From NCBI GenBank assembly GCA_027186245.1, contig CP114485.1:7440001-7504000 (forward strand): a stretch of 64,000 bases of DNA, read 5' to 3'. Positions 22,560-34,700 of this stretch are shown here, piece by piece (the first letter of the stretch is position 1; the number at the start of each line of letters is the position of its first letter). Source of the stretch: Coriaria nepalensis. Lineage: Eukaryota > Streptophyta > Magnoliopsida > Cucurbitales > Coriariaceae. A program made the position numbers and the translations under genes. The notes below the pieces were generated by a model that had not been told where the DNA came from, searched no databases, and saw only the letters and a program-made list of their open reading frames with translations.

Positions 22560-23069
22560 AGGGTTAATGCTTTTCTTCGTCTTACTTTCCAATGCTTTGA
22601 TCTTTTTCTCCAATGCTTTTTCATTCTCACTCTTCAGGGGCAGGTCTTAGTTCTGAACTGACCTGTTGACCATAAGAGTCTGAACATGAACCTGCCCTTC
22701 ATAATTTGCTATGCCTTAAGAGGGTCTCAAATTGGCCTTTGAGTGAGCTTTATCTCCCTTAGCGGGTTATTCTCCTTCAGTCCCAGCTCTTACACGATCT
22801 GACCCAATTATGGATTCCCTCATGCCCTTTCTCTGGCAAAAAATGCATCCCTCGCCTCTACACTAACATGCACAATGGCCACTTCCATCTGCTCATCTAG
22901 AGATCTTTCCATCATATGGTTCATTCTCTTAGCCATACTTCCTCCATTTTCTAGATGGCTTGGATTATATCAGCCCTATCACTTTTTGCGATAGGTGCGA
23001 GCGGAGGTAGTGTTAGCTCCTATACTAGTCCCTGATGTGGATCATGTGACCCTTCGGCCTAGACGAGGA
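22560..23069. other. non-coding remnant of retroelement character
   Basis: Less AT-rich than its surroundings and without a valid ORF. It resembles degraded gypsy internal sequence but no domain can be named. It continues at 23593 after the hAT insertion. Confidence 0.3.
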
Positions 23070-23077
23070 GGTAGAGC

Positions 23078-23584
23078 TGGGAGTGAGCAAGACTCGATCG
23101 AACCGCACCAACCCACACGTTTTGGTGGTGGGCGGCCGGTTTCCTCCCCCAAAAGAATATATGAATTTTATATACTTTGATGATACAATTATATACAGTT
23201 TGATACTTTGATTCGGGGCGTCGACCATCTTAAAGATCTATTTTGTTTTGTATACCTATTTTGATACTTTCATCAGTTCATGATATGTTAAACTAATAAT
23301 CGAAATTATGATACTCGATGGATTGAAGACCCCATCGACCCGTCGAGTAAAATAGTATCTGAACCGCACACATATTACTATATTATTTATGTTACTATAA
23401 AAGAATTTTTTTTGTCATTAAAAATATTAAAAAGGAATTAAAAACCGCACACCGCACCCGTAGTTCACCAGTGCGGTGCAATTGGTGCGGTGTCCAAAAT
23501 ACAAATATGCAGTGCGGTTTCGGGCCCCTGCACAGCAAAATTTTGGTGCGGTGCGGTGCTGAAATCGCACCGTGCACATACATA
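23078..23584. mobile_element. 507-bp non-autonomous hAT element (MITE-like)
   Basis: It is flanked by an identical 8-bp target duplication GGTAGAGC (23070-23077 and 23585-23592). The ends are imperfect inverted repeats (TGGGAGTGAGCAAGACTCGA against TATGTATGTGCACGGTGCGA). Subterminal GGTGCGG/CCGCACC words are concentrated near both ends (23100-23150 and 23440-23575), as in Ac-like hAT elements. It encodes no transposase; short reading frames inside it are by-products of the repeats. Confidence 0.75.
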
Positions 23585-23699
23585 GGTAGAGCGACATTTC
23601 TTTGCCCCAATTCTTCAGTATGTTTGTTATTACAACTTTGCTCTCTTAATTCTATCTTAAGATTAGAGGAATGAGTCACAAGTATCTAGGTTCAACTTG

Positions 23700-24520
23700 T
23701 TGGAACTTTCAATAATAGAGATCTCGTCCTTACGGCCGGCACCATACTATTGATGTAGATCTCGTCCTTACGGTCGTCCCATAATGTATTCCAAGACTTA
23801 ACATACCTGCACATATCAAATAAGAAGATGGCGGGGTGATAGTCGGCCTACCCCCCTTTGATAATAAAGCGAATTAGGGTTTTGAAGAATTTATGAGAGA
23901 GATAATAATATGTCTAAGAATTGTGTACCTCTTTGATGTGTTAATTCTCCATTTTACACCTTTGGTGTGAGGACAACCCTAACATGCCTTCATGTGTTGG
24001 GACAAGGTTGGGCCATTTCTGTTGGCATTAGGGAACCCAATAGTTCTCGTCCACTAAGCCCCAGCAAGGAGGTTCACACCTTCAAGAAGCAAAAGCTAAA
24101 TCTTTCACCCTCATCATCTGACTTTGGAATACTTCTCTCGGACGACGTTCTTGCATAGGTCAGCAAATATTCAGCCCCATCAACTTTGGCTCGTTGATTC
24201 GGATGAACCATTCGGCGAATCGAACTTCCTAAGGTAACCTTGACTCTTCTAGTGACCTCGTCTCTAGCTTCAGCTCCGACACACTTGGGTGCTACCTTAC
24301 CTGCCTGTGTTCCTGTATGGCTGAGGTTGAGGGGAACATTTGCAAGTAAATAAATACTCACTACAACATCTAGAGCCTTTTTATTTGGTCTTTTTTTTTT
24401 AATGAAATAAGTGCTTGAAATAGAGTATACACACTTCCAACACAAGTATAGTTTATTTATTTGATGTCTTGGTTTTATGAAATAAACATGCTTGAAATTG
24501 TGTGAGTAATGTCTCACTTA
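23700..24520 (-). repeat. gypsy-type LTR relic
   Basis: It shares wording and layout with the LTR segments near 35.35-35.55 kb and 50.0-50.15 kb: a CCCCC(T)CC-rich spot, GGGTTTT or ACCCTAACA words, then a terminal region. It is called an LTR relic by similarity within this window only, without alignment. Confidence 0.35.
23719..23776. repeat. 20-bp direct repeat, period 38 bp
   Basis: AGATCTCGTCCTTACGG followed by CCG or TCG occurs at 23719 and 23757, in an LTR-like context. Confidence 0.8.
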
Positions 24521-24559
24521 CAACACAAGTATAATTTGCCTATTTAATGCCTTATTTTC

Positions 24560-25260
24560 AAAATGAACAAGTTTGAAATTTAGATGTTGTTAATGTAGCA
24601 TGCTTGGATATCAAAAGCTTTATTTGAAATCAGAAAGTGAAATGTTATGTTATTCCAAAGAAAAAACTATTTTAGAAAGGTGCATATTTTAGAAAGCAAA
24701 CATGGCATTGTTTGCATGACATGAGCATAATATTACAGTGAAGTTATGTCAAATTAGAATAGACTCCACAAAAAAGTCGTATACCCCATATATATCTTTT
24801 ATTAGGAAGGACTCCTTAAAGAGATCGTTAATCTCATATATATTTTATAGCAAGGACAGACCTCACATAAAGATCATTTACCCTGCCATTTGGCAATTAC
24901 AATCATCCGCATGGAAACACCTCAAGGTCCAAGTAGTAAAATGAAAAATATGCCAGTATTTACAGTATTATATTCATAATCATTATCATACAATTTGTTT
25001 TAGTTATTGTGTTTACTGTGCATGTGAGTTAGTAACTTCACTTTTTAAGCTTTTGGCTTATTGAAATTTGACTTATGTCGTAGCGAAGCAAAAAGGAAAA
25101 GTTATAACTACATTTTATAAGTGAATGAAAGATTGAAACCACCGCGAACTATACATATGAGCCTTATCCGTAAGAAAGTTAGAGAACTGTTGAAGGCCTT
25201 TTGAGTGATGTCAATAGTATAAGTAAATAACTTATATAGGACAGTGTTTTAGATCATAAT
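24560..25260 (+). repeat. chromovirus-type LTR relic
   Basis: It shares the motif ATGAGCATAATATTACAGTGA (24722 on) with ATAAGCATAATATTATAGTGA near 45390, and GCATGTGAG...TTTTTAAGCTTTTGGCTTA with 45708 on, where a chromovirus LTR follows an integrase end. It is therefore probably an older copy of the same LTR family. Confidence 0.5.
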
Positions 25261-26300
25261 GTTTTAAGTTATACTTATATATGGATATTATTAGGAATGA
25301 ACAAACTAACCATCATCGACTGTTCCAATTATTAATCAATTGGAAAATTCCGAAACGGTTGGTTAATTTTATCTCAAATCAACCCAAATGATTGTTATAT
25401 CTAGGGATGATAAACAGTTGAATGGTCAGTTAATAGCTTGAAATGAAATCGTCAATTAACCAACCGGTCCCAAAATTATTAAGGAATTATACAACCAGTA
25501 CGTAATCGTTAGAGTACTACTGATCTCATAACGGCTAAATATGAGTTAATTATACAACCCAAAATTATGGGTTAAATTTAATGACTAAACTTTTACTTTT
25601 TAAAAATTATAATTAAATATGAGTATTTTGAAAATCTATTTTAAAAGAAATCGATTATTATGAACAATGATGTATGAAAGTGTTTTGATTGAAATTTTAA
25701 TTTCTAGTGCTTCAAATATTAATTTTGTAAGACTCCTCCGCCCTAATCTACTTGAGTTAGGCTCTAAAAAATTAGGCTCTATTTATCTCTAAATTAATTT
25801 ATCAACACTAGCCATAGTATAATTTTAGATTGACCTCGTCTCAAAATGCTGAATTAACATTTTAATGTCCATTAAAAAATATGCATGTAGATATGAGAAT
25901 CTTTAAAAAAAATTAATAATAAAAAGAAGGTTAATTGAATAAAAAAAATATTTAGATAAATTTGATACTAGTAATAAATAAAATATACTAGAAAGTTTAG
26001 ACAAAATTATTATAATCAAACAAGAAATCTATCATAAGGAATTAAAAGATAATGAAATAATTAAGGAAACAAAAAAATATATATGTATATACACGGTAAA
26101 AGTTAGAAGCTTTCCTTTCCCTCTATCCATTCTCAAGAATTCTCTCGTCAAAAAATCTGGAAGAGGGTTATTCTCTCCTTTTATAAACTCAATTTCAAAA
26201 TCAAAAATTGAGAATATTCCTTGTCATATTGCAAAAATTTGTTTTGATACTAGAGTCTTTACATCTTTAAATAAGATGTCCTTAGTTACTTTATAATTGA
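25261..26300. other. AT-rich spacer, nothing recognised
   Basis: No gene or repeat structure could be supported. Its end touches the viral fragment that starts near 26.3 kb. Confidence 0.4.
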
Positions 26301-26369
26301 CCATTATTATGAATTTTTGATTGATAAAGAGAGAAATTTGCTTAATAAACTTATCATCGCTTTATGTAT

Positions 26370-28104
26370 GGAGATTCTTCTTCTTAGAGATGCACTTTCT
26401 TCTCTCTATTTCTTTTTGCCATGGGCCCAATCTCATTTGCTCACAAAAATTTCCAAGTGCTTTCTTTCATTTGCTTTTCTGCTTTGCCAATTTTGACTGA
26501 AGCTTAATATCATTGCATAATTGAATATCTTCTTTCTCTATGGCTTGAGAAAGTTCTCCATAAGTATAATCACCCTAAAGAACTATGCCATTCACCTTAA
26601 GCTTTTCAAGAACTCTTTTGGCAAAAAGTTGAGGTAGTCCAAATAAGAAATGTCGCTTCTAATATTCAGCATTGTAGTATAGTCTTTGTAATATTTTGGT
26701 AAGGAACACATCCTTATACTATTTATAGTGTGAAAGGTACGGGCACTTTAGTCTCATTAATGCGGTGTGAAGAATTACCGCAAAAACATAGTGTCAACAA
26801 ATATATGGTGTTTGACTGCATTTGAAAATTCTACTGATGCTTGCATATTGCCTTCCACTTTAATCTCAACTTTTGAAGGAGTAATGATTTTATACCTATA
26901 TGCTTCGACCAGAGTAGAATCCCTCCATTTTTTTTAGCTGCTTTACAAATCCATAAGTTATGGCTTGGGCAATTGCTCCTTATGAAACTCCTTTCTGATG
27001 GAGACGACAAACCTCAACATATATCATCATATATGATGTTTGTTGCCAGTTCTAATATTCGAACATTTTGTCAATATTCCATTCCGAAATGGACTTTCCA
27101 TGAAAGGCCACTAGGTCAAGTTGCCATTGTTCCTCATAGGTAATGTTTGTCGAAGAGAGGCGATGGTAATAAGCCTTAGCATCAAAATTTGTTGATTCTT
27201 CTTCTAAAGTTTAAATTTGGGATTCTTTGAATTCCAATCCTATTAATCTTTTAGACAATTCTTCCACCATATCAGTAGTTACCTTTTTAGAGGACCAATT
27301 CATCTCTACTTGAGGTGGAGTTTTAGCAAAGGGTATATATATGTCTTTATCTTTTCCCCCTTTTTCTAGTTCTTAGGGAATAACCTTAGATGCTATTACT
27401 GAATTAACAACGGTTTCTACTCTAATGGGATGATCTCCTAGAGTTTGTAAGGAAAAATTAGTGAAATTATTTGGATTATTATCCTTGATAATCCTTTAAC
27501 TAAATTTGTCTCTTCTCCTTTAAAAGGAGTAGCTATAATAATGTATTTTAATTGATTGCAACTTCTAAATTTAATAGTGGTGGATAGATCACCTTGATTT
27601 ATCGCTTTGAACCCTTTGTTTTCCAGGTTCTAAACCCTTCACTAATCACCAAATGATAATCTTTTGATTGATCTGGTATCTGAAAGTCAAAAAGAAAATA
27701 TTATTTTTCTGGATGCTGAGCTATTTCTAGAATAATTTCTTTATTTCTTGCCATGTTAAAACTGGATGTTAGATTCTGAAACGCAAATCCTTTATTAGGT
27801 AATCATATATAGAAATCAACTTATTATATGGTTAAATACTTTTAAGTTTTTTTTCAAATGACTTCCCAAATAACTCTACATATTGATTGAACATATTCTT
27901 CCAATATTTTTGATCTAGGATAATATTCTCGAACCAGAGCCTACGTACTATATTATTGTTAGCTTCATAGAGAGCTTGAATTCTCTCTACAAGATATAAC
28001 CCTCTATCTGAATTTTCTAAGACCAAAATGTCTCTTTGGGAAGCATATCCCATATCCGAGAAAGTTGGTGATTTTAGACGTTCAGATGCAGGTGGTGTAT
28101 CCAC
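26370..28104 (-). pseudogene. pararetrovirus coat-protein-like region, broken
   Basis: A clean 90-codon frame at 27832-28104 opens the region with no domain I can name. Farther on, - strand frames interrupted by stops contain GDYTYGE-like wording, LPKEFLKSL and IQLCNDIKL (about 26450-26640), resembling the capsid part upstream of the zinc finger in caulimovirid polyproteins. A Cys-His finger could not be read. The call leans on the adjoining movement-protein region. Confidence 0.5.
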
Positions 28105-28494
28105 CCTATATTGGGGTCTCTATAAAACCCTTTTTCTTAAGCCTTCCACACGATTTGGAGGAGAAGAGGTAAAATGTCATATACTTTTAGTTATATACTT
28201 AGAACCTATAGAGTCGAGATCTTTAACTAGTATTCATCTCCCAGTAGAGAACTGTATCTCTCCATTTCCATCTCCTCTTTTTGTAATTTGGCTCAATTCC
28301 CTTATCGGGGCAGCTTGAGGAGGTAGTACCTATTCTGCTATCTACTTTTCAAGGAACTTAATGTGATTCCACTTCACAATTGGTGGGACCATGATATTAG
28401 TCTTCTCCAAATTTGTTAAGAAGAGAGTAGTTTCTCCCTTCTTTTTGTTGGTAGACAAAGGTTACCCTTTTAGAATTAAGGTACTCAGCGCCTT

Positions 28495-28862
28495 CTAACA
28501 TATCCTATAAATAAGAGCTATATATTCAAACATATACTCTACGTCAAAACCAATCATATGAACGTAAAGATAAAGAGCCTTCATAATATGCGGATCGGTT
28601 AATGATAATGATAAATTGGTGAAACATTTAAAGTATATAGGGCCCTCACAAATTGATGATTTTACTACTCCTAATAGGGAGTGTGAATACTTCCTGTGGC
28701 ATTTATCCCTAAGTGTCGTTAGAGTTGCAACTTCTAATCCTAACTGTGTCATCAGTTTTAGGGCTACTTGAATCTTACCCAGATGGATAAATTTATATTC
28801 ATCTTGTTTATGTTCTTCAATTAAATTTTGCTATAGAAGGTGAAAAGATTATTGTGCTGATA
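28495..28862 (-). pseudogene. pararetrovirus movement-protein core, broken
   Basis: The - strand frame carries FIHLGKIQVALK (frame-disturbed, about 28780-28815), SLLGVVKSSICEGPIYF (about 28650-28700) and a following CFTNLSLSLTDP block. These are hallmarks of the 30K-type movement protein of Caulimoviridae, which opens plasmodesmata for cell-to-cell spread. Neighbouring sequence up to the start codon at 29170 and on to about 28320 reads as the same ORF with stops. It is a dead copy in the host genome. Confidence 0.7.
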
Positions 28863-29239
28863 TAATAGGGATTGTATCTTCAATCATTTTAATTACAAAA
28901 CAAATTTTTCTTTAAATACTAGCAATTTTATAGGTTGAAAGCCTTTGAGATATCATGTATATATAAGTTGGACAAATCCAACTCTCTTTCTTGAATCTTT
29001 TATCTATTCATTAATACTTCTGAGTTCTTGTTCTTGGAACTAGAAGTAGGAGTAGTGGCTGAAACTCCTTTAATAGAAGGAATTTTGTATAAAGAGGTAG
29101 AAATTGAATAAGATTGATCATATGATGATCATGATCTTCTAGTGTAGAACTTTCTAAATAAGCTTTCCATTATATTGAAATGAGTCAATGATTTACTGAT
29201 CTTCACACCTAATCTCGGCTTTTGATCAAATGTGACTTG

Positions 29240-29322
29240 TGGGATTCTAAGAACCTTCCCATAATATCACGGCTTTATTTAATACTATCTAACAATACTT
29301 ACTCAAATTGCTCTAATACTTA
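29240..29322 (-). other. pararetrovirus primer site and leader motif
   Basis: On the - strand, AAGTATTAGAGCAA (about 29309-29322) corresponds to TGGTATTAGAGCC at 14653 with a few changes. GAAGGTTCTTAGAATCCCA follows about 55 bases later; the same two motifs lie in the same order in the other fragment. Confidence 0.65.
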
Positions 29323-29363
29323 CGATTCAAGGAGAGAATAAAAGAGAGTAATAGAGATTATAT

Positions 29364-29391
29364 ATGTACATATATATATATATATATAATT
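29364..29391. repeat. TA-rich microsatellite at the viral fragment edge
   Basis: ATATATGTACATATATAT and further TA units lie about 45-70 bp beyond the primer site, where similarity to the other fragment's leader stops. Confidence 0.85.
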
Positions 29392-29399
29392 TTTTTAAA

Positions 29400-29930
29400 G
29401 ACTGAGTTTTATTTACATCTTAAACCTCATGATATCTTGAGTTGGCTCTGGTTTCACCATCCTAGCACTATGATAACTCTTTTTTAATGAAAAGAGCTAT
29501 TTTTGGACAAAATTAATTTTTCTATTTAATACTCAGATTTGATTATGGATTTGCCTAATAAATCACTACTAACTAAATTCATATTCATGTCAAGGACATA
29601 CAATACATTAGTTAGTGTGATCTTTCTTCTATAAGCGAAATAATCTCAATCATACTATTGCTAAGTATCTTGGAACGACATTTGTTTTCATTTGAATTTC
29701 TTGCCCACTCCTGACTTCTTATGATATTGTTGATGCCAAAATTATCATTTTGACACATGGAAGATGACAAGGAAAAAATTTGAAAATAAATTGATTAAAT
29801 CAGCAAAAAAAGATTGGCCAATTATTACAAAATCTGAAAAAGGAAAAATAAATAGTAATTATTGTTTATCAATCAAATGTACGATCAATCGAGATAATTC
29901 AAAAACAAAAAAGGGGGGAACAACATCAAT
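29400..29930. other. spacer, nothing recognised
   Basis: AT-rich sequence without a supportable ORF or repeat. Confidence 0.4.
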
Positions 29931-31560
29931 TCATTAAAATTTGGCCGATGGACCATATAGCAACATAGTATGCAACATCACTACGTGATTGTGTCATGTT
30001 GGATCCAAGGTGCTCAAGATGCCTATTGTTATCACCAATTTGTCTTGATTTTCTTGCATGATAGGCTACTCCTTGGCCATGGTTGTCACTGTCTTGTTAG
30101 TTTGTTTGATCAAACCATAATGAGTGACCTTGCAATCGCATAGTCCTAGTCAGACATCAAATTGCCTGGTATGCAAGTTAGCAAGGAGAGTCTCTAGATC
30201 GGCCACGTGGCTCGTTAATAATTTAAATTCATTGTGAAGCTTATGGTAATGTTCTTGACTAGAACAGATCTGAGATCTCTTCGGGTCTAATTCTTTTAGT
30301 TCCAAATCGTAGTTCGCGAGATAGTCTGACACCTTTATCCTAGCTTCAAATTGTTCTCGATAGAGAGAAGTTAGTTTACTCATCCCATCTAATATCCTCT
30401 TTAGTCTAACTCGCACCTAATTAGTCAGTTGGTTGAAACAGATCACAATGTTTAGCTCGACTAAAATGTCTTCGAGAGTAAGGTCTTCTTGCACAACACA
30501 TATGCCATCAAGCAAGAAGAACTATAACTTTATGGAGAAAGGATGGGAAAAGATAAGAATGGGGATTATATCCTATGATATTTAGGCAAGATGAAGTCGT
30601 TAGATTAGCAAGCAGTTTAGAATGAGGTCAAAACTTAATCCACGAATAACTCCATTATTTTGGTTCACATAGAAGAAAAAAGAGGAAACACTGATGGAGG
30701 CTTAGATGGGAGAATTCAGAACTTCTGACAATGGATTATTTAACTATTGGATAACTTGAGTGCTAGTTTATGATGGGTCACTCTCATAAATTTAAGAATA
30801 GTCAACCGTTTTTGTTTAAGATGGCTGAGATGATGAATGGTGGACTTATTTTATAAAGGAGATTGGAGATCACCTTATCATTTATTCCTCATATTTCAAA
30901 ATAATACTCAATAATAGGGATAAAGGAGGGCATTTATTAATGCCAGAATTATTATAATGACATGTGGAACGTAGTCTTTAGGAATTTAAAAAATGATTAA
31001 GATACTAATCGTCCAAAACAACTCAACTATCCAAGAGTAAGTGATTGTGTTCACTTTCGGTCAAGGAAATAAAGTAAGGTCGACCAAGAGTTGGTTGCCC
31101 ACCTTTGGATGACAGACAAGTTGGTCATTTTATAGAATATTCTTAGACGATTGATTATTACTAATAGATGGGCCTCAAATTAAGGAAGAAATTACATGAA
31201 AATAGGAAAGTGGCTTATTTGAAGCTGCAATTTCGGTTAAAGTTAGAGGGAATTCGGCTAGCTTGAGAAAGCTTTAAAATGAGGAGTTAGTTCCTTAAAA
31301 GTAAGATACTGTGATTGAGTGAAAACAAATGAACTTGATCACCATTCATACCACATTCGTCAAACAGGAGAGCAATTTGACCAACTACTAGAAGAAAAAT
31401 GGATCCCACTAGCTGATTTTCATCAATGAAGTAAAGAGAATTCCTTGCCAACCAAGTAACGAAAATAGGAAAGGTGAATGTAATATTAATTCCTCTATAA
31501 ATATTTGTAATATCTTATATCAATATTTAATACAATTTATTAATAAAAAATATTAGAAAA
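29931..31560 (-). other. coiled-coil ORF fragment of a transposable element
   Basis: A - strand frame at 30150-30416 (88 codons) is rich in Leu, Glu and Lys in heptad-like spacing and opens VRLKRILDGMSKLTSLYREQ. A shorter frame without a start follows on the low side. It looks like the coiled-coil end of proteins carried as extra ORFs by plant retroelements, but no domain is certain. A TATA-like CTCTATAAATATTTG near 31490 may belong to an LTR-type promoter. Confidence 0.35.
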
Positions 31561-33815
31561 ATATTAATGATTAAAAAAAAAGCTGAAAAAGTGGGTCATG
31601 TTAAATTTTACCCCTCATGATTTCTTCTCCTAGATCCTTTTGTCCCATGAAATTATATGATTTTACAATTCTGCCCTCCTAGTTTATAATTAGAAAGTCA
31701 AAGGACCATTGTAACTTCATTTGGGGAATAAGAGTGCCTAACCCTTGTAGTACAATAATCTTTTGTTTCTTCAAGGCATTTGTTTTCATTTGTAACTTAA
31801 TCCTTCATGGTACCATGAATGTATAATAGCCATTCCAAATGCGGTTTACGCACACAGAATCCCTTTTGTGTTGAAAACTTGTCAACCTTCGGTTTCTAAA
31901 ATTAATATAAAATAACGGAACAGTAGATATTGTATATTATATGTTCAAATTTAAATAATTGTAAGTTTCAATTTATGGGCTTTTCGAATTTGAAAGGGGT
32001 CCATGGGCTGCGTGTGAGTCAAAACAAGTCCATCGCTAGTAAAAGCTCTATTACTTGCCGAGAAAAGGCCCAATTCTAGTGGGCTCAACGTTTTGTTTTG
32101 CATTGATAAAATAGGGCCATAGCCCCATCTAAAGAAAATATAATTGGAAGGAAGACTAATAAATATATGTACTTATAATGTGCTGTGCTAAAAAATACAA
32201 TATATATATATATAGTTTACATTCTAAATTTTTAAAGGTAGTATCTAAATTTTTAAGGAAAAAAATTGAAAGCATAATTTACATTCAAATCAACTTTTTT
32301 TTTCTTTCAAAAATTGATTTCAGATTAAATATTTTTTTCTTATTTTAAATTTTATATTCTTAAACACATTTTATTATTTTAAATAAAATATTTATTTCTA
32401 CATTCATTTACCACCACTTTCTTTTTCTTTTTTCTTCGGGCTAAAGGAAAATATTTCATCAAAAAATGAAAAAAAAAATACAAGATTAGTAGAAAAATAA
32501 CGAACAAAAGATCTCAAAACAAATAAAAAAATGAATGCTGTATACATCCATCCCTTTTTTATTTATTTTTAGATTTTTAGTATACATTCATCTATTAGGA
32601 TCATATCTCTTAAAATTTGAAATTTGCTCGAGAACATATCATCAAATGTTTTAACATTGAAGAGTAAACTCCTAAACAAATTCTAATTCAAATACCCTTC
32701 CTTTATGAACAAAACCTATAAACACTAAAACAAATACAAAAAAAAAAAATAAAAAAAATTACAGCAATATTGCAAATACAAATACCATGAGTGTTTGATT
32801 CTTCTTCTTCATATTATTATAGAGCTCACCATTAGTATGCTCAAGGCTTAGAGAATGAAATTTCGCTAGACTAAATTAAATAAAGAACACAATAAAGTCA
32901 TTATTAAATACCTAAATTTCAGAAAAAAAATCAATAAAGAAATTCAAAAAGAAAAAGATAATCACAAAATAGATGAGAAAAAGAGTCTAGGTCCTTACTT
33001 TAGAACAAAAGCTCTCAAGCAAGTGATGGTATATTAAGAACCAAAAATAAAGAGAAGAGGGAGAAAAAATACGAGCAGTTGCTTATATTTATCATTATCT
33101 CTATAAACCTTACTGTAAAAAAAAACACTCTATTACCGAAAAAAATCTAAAATTCTAAATATGATCAATTAAAATTTTAATATTTATTTTTAAATCATTA
33201 AATTTTAATTTTACATTTTCAATAATATTTTAATTATTATTTATTATTCCACTCCCAACATAACCTCCTCCACACTTTTTTTCTCCCCTGCTATAACCAC
33301 CCTTCACTATTGGTGGAGAAAGCTGGCGGTAGTGAAAAGTGAGAAAATGAAATTTTTTATTCCAACGATAAAGGGAACAATGAAATTTTTTATTCCAACG
33401 ATAAAGGGAACGACGTCAACGACGAAGAAAGGTGGAGGGGGCTACATTGAAGTTGAACAATAAAAATAATAAGAATATAATTAAAAATGGAAAAATAAAA
33501 GTCAATAATGTAAAATAAATAATAATTTTTTAGTTAATCAACTTAAAATTTTAGATTATTTTCTATGCCCGTAAGAGCCAGTGCTAAACGGATTGAGATT
33601 AAAAAAATTCATTTAAAATATTTGAAGGATTAAAAACAAAAGTAAAAAAATTAACTTTTCGTTAATTTTTATTAAAAATAGTAAAATTGAATATAAGTCC
33701 TAATTTTTTGCTAATTTTTTTTAAAAAGTAATAAACTTGAATAAGTCCTAAATTATTTTTTTTAATACTAATTATATTTTCTTTTTTCATTTTACCGAGT
33801 TGTATTTTTTGCACA
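31561..33815. other. AT-rich intergenic stretch
   Basis: Long poly-A and poly-T runs, no supported gene. The only clear structure is a perfect tandem duplication at 33346-33411. Confidence 0.45.
33346..33411. repeat. perfect 33-bp tandem duplication
   Basis: The unit beginning AATGAAATTTTTTATTCCAA and ending AAAGGGAAC occurs twice head to tail (33346-33378 and 33379-33411) without a mismatch, which indicates a young event. Confidence 0.95.
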
Positions 33816-33819
33816 TTAT

Positions 33820-34700
33820 TTGAATTTAATTAGGTTAAAGGTTAAAAAAAAACTATGTATTCTGTTGGAGGGTTTAAAAACCACATATATTTTGTTAAGA
33901 GGGGCTAACCCCCTCCCCCCCTTCCCAAATTCCTAATATGTGCAAAAAATTCTTGATCATCAACTTTTTTCGTAAGCCATTAATAAAATGTTGACGTGGC
34001 ATGCTGAATGCTATCATTTGGAAAAAAAAATTTAAAAAATTGTATTTTTGCTTTGAGATCTAATCTTTAATTATTTTATCTTTTTATCCCTAACTTAATT
34101 ATATTCTTTCATTTTTTTATTTTTCATAATTTCACCAGCCACCGCCGGCTACCACCTCCAAAGATAGCCTCTACGTACACAATCACCACCAATTTCCGCT
34201 GAAGGCAACAAACACTGACCACCCTCTCTCTCCCTCTAAATCTCACCCTTTACGACATCGTCGATTTGGGTCAAACACAAATCACGCGGATCTAGGCGAG
34301 CTCAAATCAGCATGATATGAGGTTTAAACCCAAATTGTCGGCATTGTAGGTGGGGGATGCAACAAAGGGGAAAGAGAGGGTTGCCAGTGGTAGTTGTACG
34401 GAGAGGTGACTATCTTCGACAGCGTGACTAATTTGCCACCGATGGTCGGTGAAATCATCAAGAATTAAAATGAAAGAAAATATATGAATAAGGGACAAAA
34501 GATAAACTAATAAAAGTTTAGAACTCAAATAAGAATAATAACTTTTTAAAAATAACTTTTTTTTATGATGCTGATGTGGCATACTGCTATGATAGTCCTA
34601 TGTTAATAAAAATAGAAAACAAAAAATTTAATGATACGGAGTTTTTAACCTTTCTTCCAAATTGCAAGAGGTTTTTTCCTTTATTTTAAAGGGCAAATGA
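33820..34700. repeat. possible non-coding DNA transposon (Mutator-like)
   Basis: Loosely inverted outer segments (GGTTTAAAAACC near 33879, against the complement of GAGTTTTTAACC near 34640) enclose GC-richer sequence. TGACGTGGCATGCTG (33993) and TGATGTGGCATACTG (34571) lie near the two ends. The match is imperfect and no target duplication was found. Confidence 0.25.

Larger units (their letters stand above)
26330..29340 (-). mobile_element. endogenous pararetrovirus fragment: primer site, leader, movement and coat regions
   Basis: Read right to left, it has a degraded primer site (29309-29322), a leader with GAAGGTTCTTAGAATCCCA (29240-29260), a candidate start codon (29168-29170), a movement-protein region and then a coat-protein-like region. 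No reverse transcriptase follows. Stops and frameshifts are spread throughout, so it is not an active provirus. The leader motif is shared with the + strand fragment at 14.69 kb, so both come from one Caulimoviridae-like family. Confidence 0.7.

Noticed and set aside
23395..23679. Overlapping ORFs on both strands with Cys, His and Arg
   Set aside because: Produced by the CCGCACC/GGTGCGG subterminal repeats of the hAT element.
33820..34700. A confident Mutator-type MITE
   Set aside because: Terminal similarity is weak and no target duplication could be shown; kept only as a low-confidence repeat.
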